From NCBI GenBank assembly GCA_905233585.1, contig CAJOFD010000009.1, positions 1-64,000 on the forward strand: DNA of 64,000 nt. Direction: 5' to 3'. This document shows positions 56,500-64,000 of this stretch, one piece after another. This stretch comes from an uncultured Bacteroidales bacterium. GTDB taxonomy: Bacteria; Bacteroidota; Bacteroidia; Bacteroidales; WCHB1-69. The notes under the pieces were generated by a model. It saw only the letters and a program-made list of their open reading frames with translations, searched no databases and was not told the origin of the DNA. Numbering within the stretch: the stretch's first letter is position 1; each line of letters opens with the position of its first letter. The position numbers and the translations under genes are program-made.

Positions 56500-57734
56500 A
56501 CATTCTCATAATCAACCATTACGCAGGCAGCCCCGACATGGGCATGGAGTTCCGCCCTTACTATCTGGCAAGGGAATGGCAGAAACTCGGGCACAAAGTG
56601 CTTGTTGTTGGTGGAACTTACTCGCATTTGCGAAAAAAACAACCTCGGACTACTGGTTGTCAAACTGTTGGCGGAGTGGATTATTTGTGGATAAAAACGC
56701 CTGAATATCACGGCAATGGCGTGAAAAGAGTGTTGTCGATGCTCTTTTTTACCGCCAAACTGTGGTTGCGTGCCGGGAAAATAGTACGCGTTTTCCGTCC
56801 CGATGCGGTAATAGCCTCCTCCACATATCCCCTCGACAACTATCCTTCGCGCAGAATAGCACGTAGAAGCGGAGGAAAATACATCTACGAGATACACGAC
56901 CTTTGGCCGCTGTCGCCAATGGAGCTGGGCGGCATGTCCAAACGTCATCCGTTTATTGTGATGATGCAAAAGGCCGAAAATTACGCCTACAATAATTGCG
57001 ACGCGGTTGTTTCCATTCTGCCCAAAGCCAAGGAGCACTGCGTGGCTCACGGCCTGCCAGAAAACCGATTTTTCCATGTTCATAACGGCATTGTGGAGGA
57101 GGATTGGAATCATCCCGAGCCTTTGCCCGACGAACATAAGCAGATTATTGGAAAACTCCGCGAAGAGGGGCGTTTCTTAGTGGGATACATAGGCGGACAC
57201 GCTATGTCCAACGCTCTTGACACGTTGCTCGACACAGCAAAAATTGTTCCCCCTAATGACATCGCTTTTGTGCTTGTTGGCAATGGAACAGAAAAACAGA
57301 ATCTGATGCAACGTGTTCGCAACGAACATATTGAAAATGTGTTTTTTCTGCCCTCTATTCACAAGTTGGCTGTTCCGGAATTTCTTATGCAAATGGATGT
57401 CTTGTATATCGGTTGGAAAAAAAATCCACTTTATCGTTTTGGAATAAGTCCCAACAAAATTTTTGATTATATGATGAGCGGCAAGCCCATTGTACATTCA
57501 GTTGATGCGGGAAACGACCCTGTTTTCGAGGCAGGTTGCGGAATTTCGGTCACTGCCGAGAATCCGCATAGAGTTGCCGAAGCCATAGCTAAAATGCAGG
57601 CCATGTCGGAAGAAGAACGTTGCAAGATGGGAGAGAATGGACGGGCATATATTCTTAAAAATCACACATATAGCGTTTTGGCAAATTCCTTTATCGAAAT
57701 AATTGAAACTCTTGTAAAAAGTAATAATACATGA
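56496..57734 (+). CDS. glycosyltransferase family 4 (WbuB-like)
   Basis: INHYAGSPDMGMEFRPYYLAREWQKLGHKV; YEIHDLWPLSPMELGGMSKRHPFI; SPNKIFDYMMSGKPIVHSVDAGNDPVFEAGCGISV. Confidence 0.92.
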   Translation: MNILIINHYAGSPDMGMEFRPYYLAREWQKLGHKVLVVGGTYSHLRKKQPRTTGCQTVGGVDYLWIKTPEYHGNGVKRVLSMLFFTAKLWLRAGKIVRVFRPDAVIASSTYPLDNYPSRRIARRSGGKYIYEIHDLWPLSPMELGGMSKRHPFIVMMQKAENYAYNNCDAVVSILPKAKEHCVAHGLPENRFFHVHNGIVEEDWNHPEPLPDEHKQIIGKLREEGRFLVGYIGGHAMSNALDTLLDTAKIVPPNDIAFVLVGNGTEKQNLMQRVRNEHIENVFFLPSIHKLAVPEFLMQMDVLYIGWKKNPLYRFGISPNKIFDYMMSGKPIVHSVDAGNDPVFEAGCGISVTAENPHRVAEAIAKMQAMSEEERCKMGENGRAYILKNHTYSVLANSFIEIIETLVKSNNT

Positions 57735-58798
57735 AAATAGTTACTATCGTAGGGGCACGTCCCCAGTTTGTAAAGGCTGCCGTGGTGAGCCGTGCTATGG
57801 CCAAGGTAGGCGGCATTGACGAGGTCATTGTACATACCGGACAGCATTACGATGCCAATATGTCCGACGTGTTTTTCGAGGAGATGGAGATACCACGCCC
57901 CGATTACAACCTTAATATCAACGGCCTCTCGCACGGCGCCATGACAGGACAGATGCTAGAAAAGATAGAAAAAGTGCTGATGGATGAAAATCCCGACTGG
58001 GTGCTGGTTTATGGCGACACCGACTCCACCCTTGCGGGAGCGTTGGCTGCCAGCAAGTTACACATCCGTCTTGCCCACGTGGAGGCCGGTCTGCGGTCGT
58101 TCAATATGCAGATGCCCGAGGAGGTGAACCGTATCCTCACCGACCGCGTGAGCAACCTGCTGTTTTGCCCCACGCAAACAGCCATCGACAATCTTATGTG
58201 CGAGGGCTATGGCAATATGCCTGCTTCTTTGGTGCGTACTGGCGATGTAATGTACGATGCGGCAATGTTTTACAAAGCCAAAGCCCGCAAACCCGACACC
58301 AGCCTGCCCCAAAACTACATCCTATGCACCATACATCGTGCTGAAAACACCGACGACACAACAAAATTGACGGCCATTTTCGATGCTTTGGAAGAAATCT
58401 CGCGCAACAATCCCGTTGTAATTCCCCTTCATCCCCGCACAAGGGCGATATTGCAAAAAAACAGCTACAAATTCGCTGAAAGTGCCATAACATTCATCAA
58501 TCCAGTAGGTTACTTTGAAATGATATGGCTTATCACCAACGCCCGACTGATTATGACCGACAGCGGCGGGTTGCAGAAGGAAGCTTATTTTGTCGAAAAG
58601 AAATGCGTTACTTTGCGAGAACAGACCGAATGGACGGAACTCGTCGAATGCGGCTGCAATGTCTTGGCAGGAGCCGACGCAAAAAAAATAATTTCCCTCA
58701 CGGATGAGATGCTTTCCCGAACCACAGACTTTTCTACTGCCTTGTATGGCGACGGGCATTCGGGGGAATATATTGTACAACAATTGATGAACATATAA
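57731..58798 (+). CDS. wecB: UDP-N-acetylglucosamine 2-epimerase (non-hydrolysing)
   Basis: MKIVTIVGARPQFVKAAVVSRAM; HTGQHYDANMSDVFF; HVEAGLRSFNMQMPEEVNRILTDRVSNLLFCPT. Confidence 0.95.
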   Translation: MKIVTIVGARPQFVKAAVVSRAMAKVGGIDEVIVHTGQHYDANMSDVFFEEMEIPRPDYNLNINGLSHGAMTGQMLEKIEKVLMDENPDWVLVYGDTDSTLAGALAASKLHIRLAHVEAGLRSFNMQMPEEVNRILTDRVSNLLFCPTQTAIDNLMCEGYGNMPASLVRTGDVMYDAAMFYKAKARKPDTSLPQNYILCTIHRAENTDDTTKLTAIFDALEEISRNNPVVIPLHPRTRAILQKNSYKFAESAITFINPVGYFEMIWLITNARLIMTDSGGLQKEAYFVEKKCVTLREQTEWTELVECGCNVLAGADAKKIISLTDEMLSRTTDFSTALYGDGHSGEYIVQQLMNI

Positions 58799-58841
58799 TT
58801 TTGATTTTAATGAATTTTAACCATAAAAAACAGATAATATT

Positions 58842-60035
58842 ATGAAAATACCCTTTTCCCCACCGGATATAACAGAAGAAGAAATTAAGGCTGTTGCGGA
58901 AGTGTTGCGTTCTGGTTGGATTACCACCGGACCTAAAACCAAAGAGTTTGAACAGAAAATCGCTGCATATTGTCATACCTCAAGGGCGGTGTGTTTGAAT
59001 TCGGCTACCGCTTGTATGGAGTTGATATTGCGGGTTTTGGGCGTAGGTGAAGGCGATGAGGTCATTACTTCGGCTTATACCTATACCGCTACGGCAAGTG
59101 TGATTTGTCATGTCGGAGCCAAACCTGTTTTGGTGGATACTGCCCCCGATTCCTTTGAAATGGATTATGATAAGTTGAAACAGGCTGTAACAGAACGCAC
59201 CAAGGTGATTATGCCCGTTGATTTGGCGGGAATCGTGTGCAATTACGACCGTATTTTTGAGGTGGTGAATGCACGAAAACATCTCTTCCGCCCTGCAAAT
59301 GATTTGCAAAAGGCTTTCAATAGGGTAGTTGTCCTTGCCGATGCCGCACATGCTTTCGGTGCAAAAAGAAACAATCAACCGTGTGGAAGTATTGCAGATT
59401 TTACCTCGTTTTCTTTCCATGCCGTGAAAAATCTTACGACAGCAGAAGGGGGAGCCCTTACTTGGCGTGATATTTCTGGTATTGACAATGAATGGTTGTA
59501 CAAACAGTTTATGCTCTATTCGTTGCACGGACAAAGCAAAGATGCTTTTGCAAAGACTCAACTTGGGGCTTGGGAATACGATATAGTATATCCCGCATAT
59601 AAATGCAATATGACAGATATTATGGCCGCCGTAGGGCTTGTTCAATTCAAACGTTATTCCTCTTTGCTTAATCGGCGTAGGGAAATTATCGGTATGTATG
59701 ATAATAAGCTGAAGAACAATCGTTTACAAGTGCTTCCTCATTATACTGATACCAATTCATCAAGCGGGCATTTGTATCTGGTGCGTTTGTCGGATAAAAA
59801 TGAGACCGAACGCAATGCGATAATCACCCGAATGGCGGAACTGGGCATTGCCACCAATGTTCACTACAAGCCCTTGCCTATGATGACCGCTTACCGCGGT
59901 CTTGGGTTTGATATAGCCAACTTTCCGAACGCCTACAATATGTATCACAATGAAATAACTTTGCCGTTGCATACGCTTTTAACAGATGAGCAGGCGGAAT
60001 TTGTGGCCAATAGTCTTGTGAAAATATTGGATTGA
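58842..60035 (+). CDS. DegT/DnrJ/EryC1/StrS sugar aminotransferase
   Basis: MKIPFSPPDITEEEIKAVAEVLRSGWITTGPKTKEFEQKIA; VLADAAHAFGAK; SFSFHAVKNLTTAEGGALTW. Confidence 0.95.
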   Translation: MKIPFSPPDITEEEIKAVAEVLRSGWITTGPKTKEFEQKIAAYCHTSRAVCLNSATACMELILRVLGVGEGDEVITSAYTYTATASVICHVGAKPVLVDTAPDSFEMDYDKLKQAVTERTKVIMPVDLAGIVCNYDRIFEVVNARKHLFRPANDLQKAFNRVVVLADAAHAFGAKRNNQPCGSIADFTSFSFHAVKNLTTAEGGALTWRDISGIDNEWLYKQFMLYSLHGQSKDAFAKTQLGAWEYDIVYPAYKCNMTDIMAAVGLVQFKRYSSLLNRRREIIGMYDNKLKNNRLQVLPHYTDTNSSSGHLYLVRLSDKNETERNAIITRMAELGIATNVHYKPLPMMTAYRGLGFDIANFPNAYNMYHNEITLPLHTLLTDEQAEFVANSLVKILD

Positions 60036-60094
60036 AACAATTTTTAAGCATTGCTTTGGGGCTAAATATACCGTATGTATTTAGCCCTTTTGTT

Positions 60095-60691
60095 TTAGAA
60101 AACGACACCCAACATAATGCAAAACATATCGGCATAACGTTTGCTGCCGTTTGCGGAAGCCATGGCTTTGACGGCTTTTTCGTAAGAAATATCAATGGAA
60201 ATGTTTTTCAAATCTACGCCTATTCCTCCTAAAACACTCATGTTGTGTACGGTGAATGCTTTTTTTTCTAAATTGATTTTGTTTTTGCTCAGGTGTACAA
60301 GTGCATCGTATTGTAAACCAATATTAAAACGCAATACATTGTTTTTTCCGAAAGCATAACCGTAACTGAACAGAAAAGGTATTTTTAGAACACCTAATTC
60401 GATGGCGGAAGTTGCATCGGTTTGTATGTTTTTTACTTGTAATTTGTTTATATCGTAATAAAAACCCACTTGTCCGGCAAAGTCATATCCAATTCTGACC
60501 ATACCTCCGACTTTAAAATTGAGTGATTTGTAGATTGTAAAATCCGGACTGAAAGTTTTATTATTGACAGGTATTTCAAAACCGAAATGCACACCACCGC
60601 GTATCAATCGCTTATGCTTGTTTTGTGCCAATAAACATGCATTGCAAAACAACAGAAGAATAACAGCAACAATTAGTTTATGATTCTTCAT
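60095..60691 (-). CDS. outer-membrane beta-barrel protein
   Basis: Start placed at MKNHKLIVAVILLLFCNACLLAQ (signal peptide); barrel-like pattern; C-terminal MFCIMLGVVF. Overlaps the parC 3' end. Confidence 0.7.
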   Translation of the reverse strand: MKNHKLIVAVILLLFCNACLLAQNKHKRLIRGGVHFGFEIPVNNKTFSPDFTIYKSLNFKVGGMVRIGYDFAGQVGFYYDINKLQVKNIQTDATSAIELGVLKIPFLFSYGYAFGKNNVLRFNIGLQYDALVHLSKNKINLEKKAFTVHNMSVLGGIGVDLKNISIDISYEKAVKAMASANGSKRYADMFCIMLGVVF

Positions 60692-63353
60692 CATCGCCAA
60701 ACAAAGACATTTGTTCGCCTGCTCCGCTGAATCTGTCATCGTCTTCATCGAAACTAATCTGTACTTCAGGTTCATCGGTGTCTTCAATAGGTTCAGTATG
60801 TTCATCTTCAGGTGTTTCCTCTATGGTTTCTTCGTATGGTAGAGGCTCTAACAATTGGAATGAGGTAATGTGTTCAATAGGAATACGTTTGCCTTTGTAT
60901 TTGGTTTTCCCTATTTCAACAAACGCTTCAACATCAATTATTTCTGTTTGTTTATCTGTCTTGTCTTTTCCGTAGAAATGTACTTCTATTTGAGGACGAT
61001 AGTCAAATGTCATTAATTGGACGATTTGCATATCTTGCAACATTTCAACCTTTTTGTCGGTTATTTCCGGTAAGATACGTTTGATAAAATATTTGTTTTT
61101 TTCTTTATCAAGATAAACGATGGTAATTGGTTTTTGTGTTTTTAGTTTCTCCACTTTTAGCAAGTTGTCGTCAAAGTGAGTGGAGGTGTCAAAGCCTGTT
61201 ATTTTGTAATAGGCAGATTGGTAATAGGCGATAATTTTATCCAAAGCACTGAAATTTCCTAATTTGTAACCTCTTTCTTCTACATTTAGGCGGTTAATGC
61301 TATCGTCAAACCATACGGCAAGGTCGCCCAAAGTGGAAGTTCCTTTTTTGATAAGATGTATGTTTTTGATAGGATTTTTGGAAACAATGTTTCCGCGAGC
61401 GGCACGCCCTTTTATTGCTAATGTGCTGAAATCGAATGTGAAATTTATTTTCTTAAGTTTCGGTTTCGGTTTAAGGGTTACTTTTACGACTTCGGCTTCA
61501 CCGTTGTTATTGGCGGTAAAGTGCAGTATTTTTGACCCTTGTTTGCCTTGAGTTATATCGTAATCTTTGTCTCTTGTGATACCGCCAACTGCAAAACGTT
61601 TGGCAAAGGCTATACCGTTTTTGCCGTCAGAATAGATAACATTATAAATGGTACGGGTATCGTTACGGGAAAAAATGGCTACATGTATTATTCCGTTGCC
61701 GAAAAATTGTTTGTCTGCGATTTTTGACACTTTAAAGGTACCGTCTTCCCTGAAAACAATAACTTCATCAATATCAGAACAATCACAAACGTATTCCGCT
61801 TCATTCTTTTTCAAACCTATGCCGACAAAGCCGTTTTCTTTGTCCACATATAGTTTTTGGTTGGCAATAGCCACTTTTTCAACAGAAATAGTGTCAAAAT
61901 TGCGTATTTCGGTTTTTCTGTCTCTGCCTTGTCCGTATTTTTTCTTTATCTGTTTGAAATAATTGATAGTATAATCGACAAGATGAGCCAAATGATTTTG
62001 TATCTCATCTATATTGGCTTCAATTTCAGCAATTTTGTCTTCCGCTTTTTTGATGTCAAATTTAGAAATTTTTCTGACAGGTTTTTCTGTTAATTTCAAA
62101 ACATCATCAGTAGTGATTTCTTGTTTGAACATGGGTCTGTATGGGTCAAAAGCACGTTCAATGGCTTCTATTTGTTGCTCAAAGTTGTCGGTGTCTTTTT
62201 CCAATTCTTTATAGATGCGTTTTTCAAAGAATATTTTTTCCAACGATACCCAATGCCATTCTGCGGACAGTTCATCTAATTCAAATTTTAGTTCTTGTTC
62301 CAACAAGTCCAATGTTCTTTGTGTGTTGGCCTGTAAAATATATTTTACGTCCACAAAGATGGGCTTTTTATTCTCAAATACGCAAGCATTTGGCGAATAA
62401 GATTGTTGGCAAAGCGTAAAGGCATAAAGGGCATCAATAGTTTGGTCGGTAGAAGCGTCTGCCCCCAATTGCAACATTATTTCTGCCTTGTCTGAAGTGT
62501 TGTCGTTTATTTTTTTCAAAGATATTTTTTTGTTATCAACAGCCTTTTCTATACTTTGAATCAAATCTTGGGTAGTAACTCCGTATGGCAACTCTGTAAT
62601 AAGCAAGTTTTTTTTGTCTATAGGTTCTATTTTGGCTCTCATTTTCACCTTACCGCCACGTTTGCCGTGATTATATCCGCTGATGTCAATGTAGCCACCT
62701 GTTGGAATATCTGGATAAATAACAAAATCTTTGTTTTGTAAAATGGCAATAGACGCATCTATCAGTTCATTGAAATTGTGAGGCAGGATAGAGGTGGACA
62801 ATCCTATGCCCAAACCATCAGTTCCTTGAGCCAATAGAAGGGGAAATTTTATCGGCAATGCAATGGGTTCCTTGTTACGGCTGTCGTATGAAAGTTTCCA
62901 TTGTGTTGTCTTAGGATTAAAACAAACTTCAATGGCAAATTTTGTCAATCTTGCTTCTATATAACGAGGAGCAGCAGCACCGTCTCCTGTAAGGACATTG
63001 CCCCAATTGCCCTGACAATCAATCAGCAAATCTTTTTGTCCCATATTCACGAGAGCATCGCCAATGGACGCATCACCGTGTGGGTGATATTTCATAGTGT
63101 TGCCGATAATATTGGCCACTTTGTTGTAACGCCCGTCTTCCAATTCGTCCATAGAATGTAAAATACGGCGTTGAACAGGTTTTAGTCCATCGGTAATATC
63201 GGGAATTGCACGAGGATTGGCACTCGAAGCATAGTCTAAAAACCATTCTTTAAATTGGTCTTGAATATGAATGACCTTTTGTAAACTATTGCTTGGCTCT
63301 ATGTGGTTTTCTTCTAAAGAATTAGATTGTATATTATCTTTATTTTCGTCCAT
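60678..63353 (-). CDS. parC: DNA topoisomerase IV subunit A (GyrA/ParC family); start could also be 63407
   Basis: DYASSANPRAIPDITDGLKPVQRRILHSMDELEDGRYNKVANIIGNTMKYHPHGDASIGDALVNMGQKDLLIDCQGNWGN. Confidence 0.93.
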   Translation of the reverse strand: MDENKDNIQSNSLEENHIEPSNSLQKVIHIQDQFKEWFLDYASSANPRAIPDITDGLKPVQRRILHSMDELEDGRYNKVANIIGNTMKYHPHGDASIGDALVNMGQKDLLIDCQGNWGNVLTGDGAAAPRYIEARLTKFAIEVCFNPKTTQWKLSYDSRNKEPIALPIKFPLLLAQGTDGLGIGLSTSILPHNFNELIDASIAILQNKDFVIYPDIPTGGYIDISGYNHGKRGGKVKMRAKIEPIDKKNLLITELPYGVTTQDLIQSIEKAVDNKKISLKKINDNTSDKAEIMLQLGADASTDQTIDALYAFTLCQQSYSPNACVFENKKPIFVDVKYILQANTQRTLDLLEQELKFELDELSAEWHWVSLEKIFFEKRIYKELEKDTDNFEQQIEAIERAFDPYRPMFKQEITTDDVLKLTEKPVRKISKFDIKKAEDKIAEIEANIDEIQNHLAHLVDYTINYFKQIKKKYGQGRDRKTEIRNFDTISVEKVAIANQKLYVDKENGFVGIGLKKNEAEYVCDCSDIDEVIVFREDGTFKVSKIADKQFFGNGIIHVAIFSRNDTRTIYNVIYSDGKNGIAFAKRFAVGGITRDKDYDITQGKQGSKILHFTANNNGEAEVVKVTLKPKPKLKKINFTFDFSTLAIKGRAARGNIVSKNPIKNIHLIKKGTSTLGDLAVWFDDSINRLNVEERGYKLGNFSALDKIIAYYQSAYYKITGFDTSTHFDDNLLKVEKLKTQKPITIVYLDKEKNKYFIKRILPEITDKKVEMLQDMQIVQLMTFDYRPQIEVHFYGKDKTDKQTEIIDVEAFVEIGKTKYKGKRIPIEHITSFQLLEPLPYEETIEETPEDEHTEPIEDTDEPEVQISFDEDDDRFSGAGEQMSLFGDDEES

Positions 63354-63585
63354 TGCAAATTGATTATCAGTTTTTTTGTGTAGAAATAACAAATTTTTGT
63401 CTATCATACAAAGATAACCATTTTTTTGCTATGCCTTCAAGTCCCTTTTATTTAATTTTCAACTGATTTTTTAACATAAAAAGGAGGGAAGCACCCTTGT
63501 TTTCTGTATATGGCAAACCAGCTGACAGAATTGATTTTGTTGCTGCCAACGGGTGTGATGTGTTGTAAAAAAAATAAATGTTTGT

Positions 63586-64000
63586 TTAGAATACACGTAA
63601 GAGTTTTACTCCGTGTGTGGGAATATGCAATAGACAAGGTTTAGTATCATTGCTAAGGTCCTTTTGTCTCCATATATCACGAATTGTAGTATTTGGTTGT
63701 ATTTTAAGATATTCTTTGTAATCGTTCGGATTAATGCTTATGTCTTTATCGCTGACATTGAAAATGCCGATGGCGTAGGAGCTGTCGGCAAGTTGTCTGC
63801 CCCATATTTGTATGTCATCGTGTTTGAATAAGGGTCTTGCCTGTTGTCCCAATGGGTCTTGGTTGATGGCAAGCACTTCGTTGTTGCATAACAAATTGAA
63901 TGTAAAATCATCAATTTGTGCAACATCGCAACCGATAAGCATATTTGCTGCGAGCAAAGCCCATAGGGATATGTGAGTGTATTGTTCATCGGTGCTTAGA
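63586..64000 (-). CDS. GH27 alpha-galactosidase, C-terminal part (N-terminus beyond window)
   Basis: Open to the window edge: LSTDEQYTHISLWALLAANMLIGCDVAQIDDFTFNLLCNNEVLAINQDPLGQQARPLF. Confidence 0.88.
   Translation of the reverse strand, partial: LSTDEQYTHISLWALLAANMLIGCDVAQIDDFTFNLLCNNEVLAINQDPLGQQARPLFKHDDIQIWGRQLADSSYAIGIFNVSDKDISINPNDYKEYLKIQPNTTIRDIWRQKDLSNDTKPCLLHIPTHGVKLLRVF

Noticed and set aside
56475-57137. 220-aa minus-strand ORF
   Set aside because: Antisense to a clear GT4 gene in a higher-GC region where long spurious ORFs are expected.
1-64000. CRISPR arrays, rRNA or tRNA genes, and intact IS transposases
   Set aside because: None seen by eye; a dedicated scan (tRNAscan-SE, minced, ISfinder) would be needed to exclude them.

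Overview
This window looks like a low-GC Bacteroidota (probably Bacteroidales) chromosome segment. Support comes from TAnnTTTG-type -7 promoters, a giant protein with a T9SS C-terminal sorting domain, a SusC/D-free exopolysaccharide locus, and family-level recognition of the proteins. No tools were run, so all homology calls are by eye. Housekeeping blocks: glmM-like mutase (truncated), metallophosphoesterase, gpmA, rpmH (missing from the ORF track), YfhO-like protein, rfbA plus epimerase, ftsX, rpiB, DUF4175-like coiled coil, MATE transporter, DUF1015 protein, threonine-dehydrogenase-like SDR, parE, ruvB, pssA, parC and a truncated GH27 alpha-galactosidase. Accessory blocks: (a) a 6.5-kb T9SS cargo gene followed by a four-copy palindromic repeat array; (b) a decayed DUF4143 ATPase fragment and a very AT-rich ORF; (c) an unusual same-strand cluster at about 32.2-41.0 kb. 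Cluster (c) contains a membrane-anchored OmpA protein with an unfamiliar N-terminal domain, a TerB-like protein, Lys-rich proteins, an HhH/MutY-like candidate, three paralogues sharing a duplicated ~100-aa module and a common leader, two voltage-gated-type ion channels with different pore filters, and a metallopeptidase. It is my main candidate for an undescribed system. (d) A Wzx/Wzy-type exopolysaccharide locus (about 45.8-60.0 kb) encodes a Wzc-like kinase with a striking (RY)n tail. A 36-aa Cys-rich small ORF with a C10 tract sits directly upstream of cluster (c).
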